A stretch of 34,694 nucleotides of DNA. It comes from Pyrinomonadaceae bacterium (GTDB taxonomy: Bacteria; Acidobacteriota; Blastocatellia; Pyrinomonadales; Pyrinomonadaceae). The position numbers and the translations under genes are program-made. The DNA lies in contig JAIBCC010000042.1 of the NCBI GenBank assembly GCA_019694395.1, forward strand, positions 1 through 34,694. Reading direction: 5' to 3'. The notes under the pieces are model-generated. The model saw nothing but the letters and a program-made list of their open reading frames with translations, did not search any database and was not told where the DNA came from. Shown here one piece after another: positions 16,499 through 22,955 of the stretch; within the stretch, counting starts at the first letter, position 1; the number at the start of each line of letters is the position of its first letter.

Positions 16499-16658
16499 CT
16501 GGATTTTCAAGGAATTAGGACAATAAAAATATAAAATTGGATATAAAAAAAACCGTCTCTTTTGACTGTTTTAGGCTACAAAAGTAAACGACCTAGTTCA
16601 TTTACATCCTTTTTTCATACAGGACAAAGTTTTTCCATTTGGAATTTGGGAATACATT

Positions 16659-16781
16659 TTATTTTGATTTCTTTTTGGGGGATTCACCTGAACTTTTTTT
16701 TTGTTTCTGATCGCTCCTGCCTTCAGATTTTGTAGATTTTGAATCTTTTTTACTTTTATTATTTTTTTGTTTATCCGGCAT
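16659..16781 (-). CDS. Tiny lysine/serine-rich basic protein (40 aa)
   Basis: ATG at 16779-16781 follows a near-perfect AAGGAGGT site by 6 bases, one of the best ribosome binding sites in the window. The frame encodes 40 residues, 16 of them Lys, with many Ser and no hydrophobic stretch: MPDKQKNNKSKK at the start and SPKKKSK at the end. Such sequences are intrinsically disordered and could bind nucleic acid or act as stress-protective proteins. An inverted pair TTGGTT (16803-16808) and AACCAA (16814-16819) lies just upstream. I know of no family to place it in. The strong translation signal is the main evidence that it is real. Confidence 0.6.
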   Translation of the reverse strand: MPDKQKNNKSKKDSKSTKSEGRSDQKQKKSSGESPKKKSK

Positions 16782-17174
16782 AATTTTTACCTCCTTGAAT
16801 TTTTGGTTATTGGAACCAAATCTAAATTTAAAGAATTAAAAATGTTTATTTTGTCGGCAAGATAACCCAATTTTTTATCTTTCTTGGAAGGGAATTTTTT
16901 CTGATTTTTATTGCCGATTACTTTATTTTTCCATCACCCCCAATTTCCAGAGAATAAATAGAATTCACCTGAAAAATTTATCCTTATTATTTTGTCTGCA
17001 AGAATACAAACACAAAAAACAAACCGAGCTAATCTTATAACCGAGAGTCTTATCAATAAATTAAGTATTAAAGATTTTAGTTAAGGCACTCAATTTTCTA
17101 ATGAGTAAAACTTATTGCGTCTTACCAAGCCAATAATTTTACGAATAAAAGAAAGAAAACGAGTAGAGGGATTT
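16782..17174. other. 393-bp divergent intergenic region
   Basis: No gene is seen. Two related segments, TATTTTGTCGGCAAGA at about 16847 and TATTTTGTCTGCAAGA at about 16987, form a direct repeat 140 bp apart; the second is part of a weak TGTA-N8-TACA-like box. The region should hold promoters for the tiny basic protein (minus) and the SDR gene (plus). Confidence 0.45.
16990..17010 (+). promoter_or_regulatory. Weaker TGTA-N8-TACA-like box upstream of the SDR gene
   Basis: TTTTGTC followed by TACAAA gives TGTC-N8-TACA, one mismatch from the dyad, 165 bp before the start at 17175 and in the same orientation as the other copies. Confidence 0.3.
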
Positions 17175-18026
17175 ATGGAATTTAATAACAGCAAAGTGGC
17201 TCTGGTCACCGGAGCGTCCTCTGGAATTGGGCACGCAACTGCAATCGCTCTTCAAGCTGCCGGCTTTTATGTGGTAGCAACTGCTCCGAATTTACAAGAC
17301 CTGGAAGATTTAAAACAAAGAAACATTGAAACTTTGGAATTGGATGTGACAGATCCTGTTTCTTCACAAAATGCTGTTTGGCAAGCTGAAAGTCATAATG
17401 GAGCAATTCAGGTTCTGGTTAATAATGCCGGTTATGGGCAATACGGACCAATCGAGGAAATACCAATCGAAGCTGTTCGGAATCAATTTGAAACAAATGT
17501 TTTTGGTCTTTTGAGAATGTGTCAGCTTGTTTTACCTCAGATGCGGGCTAAAGGTGAGGGTAAAATTATTAATCTCAGTTCAGTTGCCGGTGAAATTAAA
17601 CAACCCGGCTCAGGAATTTATCACGCTACTAAACACGCGGTCGAAGCAATTGATGGGGCACTCCGAAACGAAGTCCGAACCTTTAATATTCAAGTCATCG
17701 GTATCCTGCCAGGTCCGGTCAATACCAACTTTGATGAGATAGCAGTGTCGACAATCCCTGATACAGGACCTGATAGTCCATACCACATTTTCAAACAAAA
17801 TTTGGCGAAATCAACCAAAGAAATGCTGAAGCCGGGTGGAACCGGAGTTCTGGAACCCGAGGACGTTGCCAAAACAATAGTTGAAGCGGCAACTACAGAA
17901 AATCCAAAGGATCGTTATCACGTTGGGCTGATTTCAAAAGCCTTTGCGGCAGCTTATCACTTAACCCCGGATAAAATCTGGGATGCCGCTGTTTCGAGTA
18001 TGATTCCGGTTGATGAGATTAAATAA
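17175..18026 (+). CDS. Short-chain dehydrogenase/reductase
   Basis: The start is ATG at 17175, with AGAGGG just upstream; the frame is open to a TTG at 17115 but that extension is not SDR-like. The 283-residue product is a classical SDR: cofactor loop TGASSGIG (residues 12-19), NNAG, catalytic Ser in NLSSVAG, and YHATK with the active-site Tyr and Lys. The Asp of LELDVTD fits the adenine-pocket motif. It reduces or oxidises an alcohol/carbonyl with NAD(P); the substrate cannot be told. It is followed 75 bp later by the hemerythrin gene, perhaps in one transcript. The extended C-terminus (about 225-283) resembles SDRs annotated as general oxidoreductases. Confidence 0.9.
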   Translation: MEFNNSKVALVTGASSGIGHATAIALQAAGFYVVATAPNLQDLEDLKQRNIETLELDVTDPVSSQNAVWQAESHNGAIQVLVNNAGYGQYGPIEEIPIEAVRNQFETNVFGLLRMCQLVLPQMRAKGEGKIINLSSVAGEIKQPGSGIYHATKHAVEAIDGALRNEVRTFNIQVIGILPGPVNTNFDEIAVSTIPDTGPDSPYHIFKQNLAKSTKEMLKPGGTGVLEPEDVAKTIVEAATTENPKDRYHVGLISKAFAAAYHLTPDKIWDAAVSSMIPVDEIK

Positions 18027-18101
18027 ACCCGATCCAATCAACCAAATCTAAATCTAATTTTTGCTTTAGAAATTAAAGCATTTAACCAGGAGTAAAAATT
18101 T

Positions 18102-18557
18102 ATGAATGCCATTAAGTTACTAAAAAGTGATCACCAAAATGTTATGAGACTTTTCCAAAAAGTGAAGTCTACCGATGATAGCGAACATCAGGAACTATTT
18201 GAAAAAATTAAAGAAGAGTTAGAAATTCATACACACATCGAAGAAACTGTTTTCTACCCGAAAATGAAGGAATCAGAAGAATTAACAGATTTGGTCTTGG
18301 AAGGAATTGAAGAACATCACCAGGTCAAAATGTTTCTCCGTGAAATTTCCAATTTAATGGATGAAAGTGAAAAGTTTGAACCAAAATTGAAAGTTTTAAT
18401 GGAGGATGTGCTTCATCACATTCAGGAAGAAGAAGGGGAAATGTTCCCTAATATTGAAGAACTTTTTAATGAAACGGCATTAGAAGAATTAGGTTTGCAG
18501 CTTGACGCTGAAAAACAACATTACAAAAAATCAGCTTTTGCAAAGGCAGGGAAATGA
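18102..18557 (+). CDS. Hemerythrin HHE cation-binding domain protein
   Basis: The 151-residue protein is a four-helix bundle with the expected iron ligands: SDHQNVMRLF (helix 1 His), EIHTHIEETVFYP (helix 2 His and Glu), EEHHQVKMFL (helix 3 His) and LHHIQEEEGEMFP (helix 4 His and Glu). Hemerythrin-like proteins bind a di-iron centre and take part in oxygen or nitric oxide sensing and repair of oxidative damage. AGGAGT lies 10 bases before the ATG. The neighbouring SDR, rhodanese and metallothionein-type genes fit an oxidative or metal stress theme, but no direct partner is evident. Stop codon TGA. Cytoplasmic; no signal peptide. Confidence 0.92.
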   Translation: MNAIKLLKSDHQNVMRLFQKVKSTDDSEHQELFEKIKEELEIHTHIEETVFYPKMKESEELTDLVLEGIEEHHQVKMFLREISNLMDESEKFEPKLKVLMEDVLHHIQEEEGEMFPNIEELFNETALEELGLQLDAEKQHYKKSAFAKAGK

Positions 18558-18681
18558 TTAAGGAATTTTGGGGAAAGAGTGATTGAATTCAAAATTTTTC
18601 AAATGGATTATTTTTGAATACACCATTTTTCCCCGGAATTTAACAATCTGATGATTCTAAATTCAGGAGTTAATTATTGTA

Positions 18682-19776
18682 ATGGCACATACTTCGGATT
18701 ATTCTCTGATTGCAAATCAGCCAAATAAAAAAGGACTGAGGATCAAGCAAACAAACCCCCGTAAAAATTATTTTGGACTACAATTTGTTGCCTTTATATT
18801 GGGCTTAGGGCTTTTATTCCTACTTTTATATGAATTCGGGTTTAAAACAATTGCCGATCCGATTACCCATCTTGGCTGGAGCTTTTTTATAATTGTTGGT
18901 TTTTATGGCATTCGGCATTTTTTACGCGCTTATTGTATTTACCTGGCGATTCCTGAAAATCAAAGAAATTTTAATTATCTTCATTGTTTGATGGCTCGTT
19001 TGGGGGGCGAAACTGTTAGTTTCATTAGTTTCACCGGACCAATATTGGGGGAAGCGACCAAAGCAATTTTATTGAAAAGAGATTCAGAAGATTTGAAGGG
19101 AAGCGTCAGTGCAGTTGTGGCTGATACAGCAATTTATTACGTTTCAGTGTTGATCTTAATTTTTTGCGGTTCTTTGACCTTACTTTTTTATACAACAAAT
19201 GTTCCGAAAATCACCTATACTCTTTTCTTTTTGATTTTCTTTACCCTGGTTATTCTGGTTGGAATCATTTATTTGAAACAAAAAGAATTTCGTTTAATTT
19301 CGCCTCTAATAATATGGTTTAGTAAATTTAAATGGTTTCCAAAGGTTATTTCAAACAAAGTTAAATCCTTTGAAGAGGTTGAAAAAAGCTTTCACGATCT
19401 ATATACAAATCGCCGCCAAACATTCTTTTTTCTCTGTGGAATTAATTTTTTAGCACATATTTTGAGCGTAGTTGAAGTTATGACCGCGCTCTATCTGCTA
19501 GGCTTGGAAAATTCTGCTCTGAAATCCTTCATCATCGAAACTATGACAAAGGTCATTAATTTGATTTTCAGTTTTGTTCCCGGAACGTTTGGAGTTTACG
19601 AAGGTGGAAACGGAATTATTCTTCACCTTTTGGGTTATACGACAGCTGCGGGAATTTCTCTCGGTTTAGTGCGCAAAGGAGCAAGTATTTTTTGGATTTT
19701 GATCGGCTTAATTATTTTGATTTGGCGGACTTTATATCAATCAGTTTTTAATGAACGCGAAAAAGTTAGATTGTAA
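18682..19776 (+). CDS. Flippase-like integral membrane protein (YbhN/UPF0104, LPG synthase TM-type)
   Basis: The 364-residue protein has about eight hydrophobic segments starting near residue 32. Diagnostic patterns are MARLGGETVSFISFTGPILGEATKAILLKR, AHILSVVEVMTALYLLG and FSFVPGTFGVYEGGNGIIL, the last being the typical PGxxGxxE loop of the lysylphosphatidylglycerol synthase transmembrane/YbhN family. Members without the catalytic GNAT-like domain, as here, are proposed lipid flippases or exporters of polyprenyl-linked glycans. AGGAG precedes the ATG by about 12 bases. The GT39 gene 240 bp downstream also acts on lipid-linked sugars, so a joint role in envelope lipid or glycan modification is reasonable inference. 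Confidence 0.85.
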   Translation: MAHTSDYSLIANQPNKKGLRIKQTNPRKNYFGLQFVAFILGLGLLFLLLYEFGFKTIADPITHLGWSFFIIVGFYGIRHFLRAYCIYLAIPENQRNFNYLHCLMARLGGETVSFISFTGPILGEATKAILLKRDSEDLKGSVSAVVADTAIYYVSVLILIFCGSLTLLFYTTNVPKITYTLFFLIFFTLVILVGIIYLKQKEFRLISPLIIWFSKFKWFPKVISNKVKSFEEVEKSFHDLYTNRRQTFFFLCGINFLAHILSVVEVMTALYLLGLENSALKSFIIETMTKVINLIFSFVPGTFGVYEGGNGIILHLLGYTTAAGISLGLVRKGASIFWILIGLIILIWRTLYQSVFNEREKVRL

Positions 19777-19827
19777 AGAGCCAAAATTTTATCCGCCTCG
19801 AACAAAGGTTTTTGGAGTTTAAATTTT

Positions 19828-19992
19828 CTATTTAGGAACTTGTTGACGATAGATGCGAACTATTTCAATCAGTAAAACTGCAAGACCTATAAACAAAAAA
19901 AGGTGAACAAAACCGCCTTTGCCTAACAAATAAAGTAAAAGCCAGACGGCAAGCAAGGTCGCAGAGAGAAGTTTTAAAAATATCTTTTGCAT
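19828..19992 (-). CDS. Tiny two-segment membrane protein (lmo0937/DUF5670-like)
   Basis: A 54-codon frame on the minus strand lies wholly between the plus-strand flippase-like and GT39 genes. It encodes a hydrophobic segment (LLSATLLAVWLLLYLLG), the turn KGGFVHL and a second hydrophobic segment (FLFIGLAVLLIEIVRIY), ending QQVPK. The GG(F/I)(V/I)H turn between two membrane helices resembles the lmo0937 family of small bacterial membrane proteins. ATG at 19990-19992 or the adjacent ATG at 19993-19995 could start it; the ribosome binding site is weak. It ends 51 bp from the flippase-like gene stop. The function of the family is unknown. Confidence 0.6.
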   Translation of the reverse strand: MQKIFLKLLSATLLAVWLLLYLLGKGGFVHLFLFIGLAVLLIEIVRIYRQQVPK

Positions 19993-20016
19993 CATTTATT
20001 TCAGGAAGCGTAAAAA

Positions 20017-21723
20017 ATGTTGTCCGATAATATTTTGCCCCCAACCACTGCCGGAATCAACCCTGAAAAATTTACGGACAAATTTATATTTGCTCAAAAT
20101 CAGCAAACAATCATTTTATTCTTAGCATTCATAACTATATTTGGTTTTTTTCTGCGTGTGAATCAGCTTGGTGCAGAAAGTTTTGGAGAAGATGAATTTA
20201 ATAAACTCGTAACTGTAAATGAATACAGGAATTTCGGATTATCGGGTCATAATGGAGAACACCCTTTTTTAATGAAAGGAATGCAAACCATTAGTATAAT
20301 TTTAATCGAAAAATGGAACTTATTTTTTTCCGATAAATCAAATTTTCAAATTTCTGCGGAAACTGCTTTGCGCCTTCCCACCGTGATTATAGGTTCGTTA
20401 ACCATAATTGCGCTTTACTTCCTCTTTGCGGAACTATTCGGAACTTCGATTGGGCTGATTAGTGCTTCGATTTGGGCATTTGATTCTGCCGTGATCGGAT
20501 TTAATCGAATTGCAAAAGAGGATTCTTTTTTTATTTTCTTTTTTATTCTCGCCAATATTTTTTTAATAAAATCTCAAACTGCGGCGGAACGCGGAAATCG
20601 AAATTATTTACATTATTTTTGGATTTCGGCAATTCCTTTCGGCGGAATGTTGGCTTCTAAATATTATCCGCATTTTTTCGCTGTCAGCGTGGCTTATTTC
20701 AATATATTTGTAGGAATTTCCTCGACCAAATGGCATATTCTTAAAGTAAAATGGTTATATTTTTTTGTTCTGGTCGGAATTGCTTTTGTTTTTTTTAATC
20801 CCACCATTTTTCTGCCATCTACCTGGCACGAAATGCTTGTATTCTCAAGCGAAAAAAGAATCGGTCATGATGCTTACGAATATTTGGGAAATCTCTATCG
20901 AAACCAATTAACCGCTTGGCTAAATGGTGTGCCGTGGAATTTTTACTTGGTTTTTATTTTGGTCAAAACTCCGATTTTGACTTTGATTTTTTTAATTCTG
21001 GGATTGCCTATTTATTTTTTTAGAAAATTATACGACGGACGATATTTTGTGCTCTTTTGGTTTGCACTTGGGGTTTTAACTTTTTCATTTTTAGGCGGAA
21101 AATTTACCCGCTATTTTACTTTGGCAGAGCCTTTGATCGCTATTACTGCCGCACTTGGCTTTTATTTCACAATTCAAGCAACAGCCAAATATTTAGCTGT
21201 TTTTTTCCAAAAGGATTGGCTTATCCCATTCATTCAAACGATTTCTTTTGGATTGTTTTTAATGTCGCTTTTCTGGACTTCATTAAATTCCGCACCGCAT
21301 TTTCGTTTGTCAACCAATTGGCTTGGTGGCGGCGAAATGAAGGCAGGAACTTTTTTTCCTCACGATGAGTTTTATGATTTGAGTTCACGCGAAATTGCTG
21401 AAATTATTGCAAATTTATCAGAAACCAATTCAAATATCGCCAGCGAAACCCCACAATTATTAGGATATTATTTGCAAAAAAACGGACGCAATGATCTTAA
21501 TTTAGTCTCTCTTTCCGATAAAAATAAAATGGGAATCTTTCAAGTTGGCGACATAATTATTCTGGCAGAAGGTCGTCGTTATTTCAGCAACGATAAATAT
21601 TGGCAATTTTTGAAGCAATATACTCCCACAAAAGAAATAAAAGTTGGGAATACTACCTCCGCCCGAATATTTAAATTGGATTATGAGTTAGCGCAGAAAA
21701 TTCGTGAACTTTCAGTTCAATAA
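20017..21723 (+). CDS. GT39-like (dolichyl-phosphate-mannose mannosyltransferase type) integral membrane glycosyltransferase
   Basis: The 568-residue protein has about ten to twelve membrane segments from residue 32 on. After the first segment comes the exposed loop LGAESFGEDEFNKL, whose Glu-Asp-Glu matches the catalytic acidic motif of GT-C enzymes, then GEHPFLMKG, where HP is also conserved in GT39. A membrane-topped WAFDSAVIGFNRIAKEDSFF follows. The last 150 residues are soluble. Such enzymes transfer sugar from polyprenyl phosphate to protein or lipid outside the cytoplasm. AGGAAG lies about 8 bases before the ATG. Context with the flippase-like gene supports a role in envelope glycosylation; donor and acceptor are not identifiable. 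Confidence 0.85.
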   Translation: MLSDNILPPTTAGINPEKFTDKFIFAQNQQTIILFLAFITIFGFFLRVNQLGAESFGEDEFNKLVTVNEYRNFGLSGHNGEHPFLMKGMQTISIILIEKWNLFFSDKSNFQISAETALRLPTVIIGSLTIIALYFLFAELFGTSIGLISASIWAFDSAVIGFNRIAKEDSFFIFFFILANIFLIKSQTAAERGNRNYLHYFWISAIPFGGMLASKYYPHFFAVSVAYFNIFVGISSTKWHILKVKWLYFFVLVGIAFVFFNPTIFLPSTWHEMLVFSSEKRIGHDAYEYLGNLYRNQLTAWLNGVPWNFYLVFILVKTPILTLIFLILGLPIYFFRKLYDGRYFVLFWFALGVLTFSFLGGKFTRYFTLAEPLIAITAALGFYFTIQATAKYLAVFFQKDWLIPFIQTISFGLFLMSLFWTSLNSAPHFRLSTNWLGGGEMKAGTFFPHDEFYDLSSREIAEIIANLSETNSNIASETPQLLGYYLQKNGRNDLNLVSLSDKNKMGIFQVGDIIILAEGRRYFSNDKYWQFLKQYTPTKEIKVGNTTSARIFKLDYELAQKIRELSVQ

Positions 21724-21777
21724 AAACCAAATTTTCTTCAAATGATTCTGTCTATCTAAATTTCACCTAACTAAGGA

Positions 21778-21797
21778 TTTTGTAGCCGTGCATACAG
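21778..21797 (+). promoter_or_regulatory. TGTA-N8-TACA box upstream of the rhodanese gene
   Basis: TTTTGTAGCCGTGCATACAG has TGTA (21781-21784) and TACA (21793-21796) eight bases apart, 80 bp before the ATG at 21878, in the same orientation as the copies before 474, 8373 and 16435. Confidence 0.5.
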
Positions 21798-21877
21798 ACA
21801 ATTTGATTTTTCCTTTTTAATCTGAAATTAAAGCCAATAAAGTAAAAAAACTATTAATGGCGTTTTTAGGGGAAAAA

Positions 21878-22204
21878 ATGGAAAAGGTAACAATTGATGA
21901 GGTTAATCGAAAAATAAATAACGGAGAGGAAATAGTTTTTGTTGATTCCCGTGCAGCACACGTTTGGGATAAAGCAAAAACAAAAATACCCGGTGCAATT
22001 CGGATTCCGCCTGACAAAGCGGAAAAAAGATTAAGCAATGTTCGAAAAGATGCGTATGTTGTAACGTATTGCACTTGACCAAATGAGGCTTCAAGCACCC
22101 GTGTGGCGCAAATTTTGGAAAATCATGGTTATAAGGATGCACATCCCCTAATTGGGGGGTTAGAGGTTTGGGAAAAGGCAAATTTGCCCGTTGAGACAAA
22201 ATAG
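21878..22204 (+). CDS. Single-domain rhodanese with an in-frame TGA at the catalytic cysteine: candidate selenoprotein
   Basis: ATG at 21878 follows AGGGG by 6 bases. The frame reads a rhodanese fold: ITIDEV-like start, IVFVDSRAAHVW, KIPGAIRIP, then VVTYCT, a TGA at 22076-22078, and immediately PNEASSTRVAQILENHG, PLIGGLEVW and a TAG at 22202. Related rhodaneses read YCTCP(N/H)EASS, in which the second Cys starts the CxxxxSS active-site loop, so TGA (codon 67) sits exactly on the catalytic Cys. The total would be 108 residues, normal for the family. Sequence conservation continues undisturbed after TGA. Readthrough as selenocysteine is the attractive reading; a recent nonsense mutation or sequencing error cannot be excluded, and no sel genes are in the window. 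Confidence 0.65.
22079..22118 (+). promoter_or_regulatory. Possible bacterial SECIS-like hairpin directly after the TGA
   Basis: By eye, CCAAAT (22079-22084) pairs with ATTT-GG (22112-22118, one bulge), GGC-T (22087-22090) with G-GC-C partners at 22105-22109, and CA (22092-22093) with TG (22102-22103). This leaves an apical loop AGCACCCG about 16 bases after the TGA, with G at its second position. Position and loop G fit the general bacterial SECIS model, but the stem is interrupted and unproved. Confidence 0.3.
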
Positions 22205-22306
22205 AGAAATCAAATTTAACTTTAACAAATTCGTAACCAACCAATAGGGAATTAAAGGGTTAAGAGGTTCCAAATCTTTTTAATCCTACTATCAGGGAGG
22301 TTAAAA

Positions 22307-22735
22307 ATGAAATTCCTAAAAATAAATTTCTTTGTCATATTTTTGACATTATTTTTTGTTAATTTGGCATTTACCCAAGAGGGAAGTCAAAGTTTGGTTG
22401 CAGCTTTGTCAGGAAAAGCAGTGGTGCCGGGTCCCGGGGATAGCGACGGTAGTGGAAACATAAAAGTTACAATCAATCAAAATCAATTATGTTATGAACT
22501 TACTGTAACCAATATTGCAAATCCAACTGCCGCAGCTATTTATGAAGGGGACTCAGGAAAAATCGGAGCGATAACGGTTACTTTGAAACCACCGGTTGAT
22601 GGTTTTTCAAATGATTGTATTAACATTGGCACAGGTTTTACAAAAAGACTCAGTCAAAATCCTGAGAACTTTTACGTCAATGTTCATACCGCAGAATTTA
22701 TGGAAGGCGCAATTCGCGGTCAACTTTCTAAATAA
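22307..22735 (+). CDS. Secreted CHRD-domain protein
   Basis: The 142-residue protein has a signal peptide (about residues 1-24, ending LAFTQ) and a single CHRD domain: QSLVAALSGKAVVPGPGD, GSGNIKVTINQNQLCYELTV, AAIYEGDSGKIGAI and FYVNVHTAEFMEGAIRGQLS. The final NVHT-x-EFxxGAIRGQL is the strongest signature of the domain (named after chordin), here in its bacterial, stand-alone form. GGGAGG precedes the ATG by 6 bases. A perfect 16-bp terminator hairpin follows, so it is the last or only gene of its transcript. The domain's biochemical role in bacteria is unknown; location is periplasmic or extracellular. Confidence 0.9.
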   Translation: MKFLKINFFVIFLTLFFVNLAFTQEGSQSLVAALSGKAVVPGPGDSDGSGNIKVTINQNQLCYELTVTNIANPTAAAIYEGDSGKIGAITVTLKPPVDGFSNDCINIGTGFTKRLSQNPENFYVNVHTAEFMEGAIRGQLSK

Positions 22736-22742
22736 GTTAAAC

Positions 22743-22787
22743 AAAAAGGCTAAGGAGTTGTTTTTTTGATGACTCCTTAGCCTTTTT
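22743..22787 (+). terminator. Strong intrinsic terminator after the CHRD gene
   Basis: AAAAAGGCTAAGGAGT (22743-22758) and ACTCCTTAGCCTTTTT (22772-22787) pair perfectly over 16 bp around a 13-base T-rich loop. The stem ends in a T run on both strands, so it could work in both directions. Confidence 0.9.
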
Positions 22788-22955
22788 CCAATTCTCCAAA
22801 AAATCTCAATTCAAATCTGCCGGAAAATTAAAGTCAGCCTTACACAAATACAAAAAAAATAGTAAATTGTTCTAAAATTCAGTTTTTCTACGGTTTAGAA
22901 AAATATTGCTTAGGCATAGTTTTTGCATTTCGTCCCATAACTAAAGTTGAAAAGT

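Noticed and set aside
16568..16588. Another TTTTGTAG...ACAG arrangement near the receiver-like gene
   Set aside because: The half sites are two bases closer than in the other copies, so it was not counted as a member of the dyad set.
21857..22078. Treating the rhodanese as a short 73-residue protein ending at TGA
   Set aside because: It would lack the active-site loop and second half of the fold, while the same frame continues with rhodanese sequence after the TGA.
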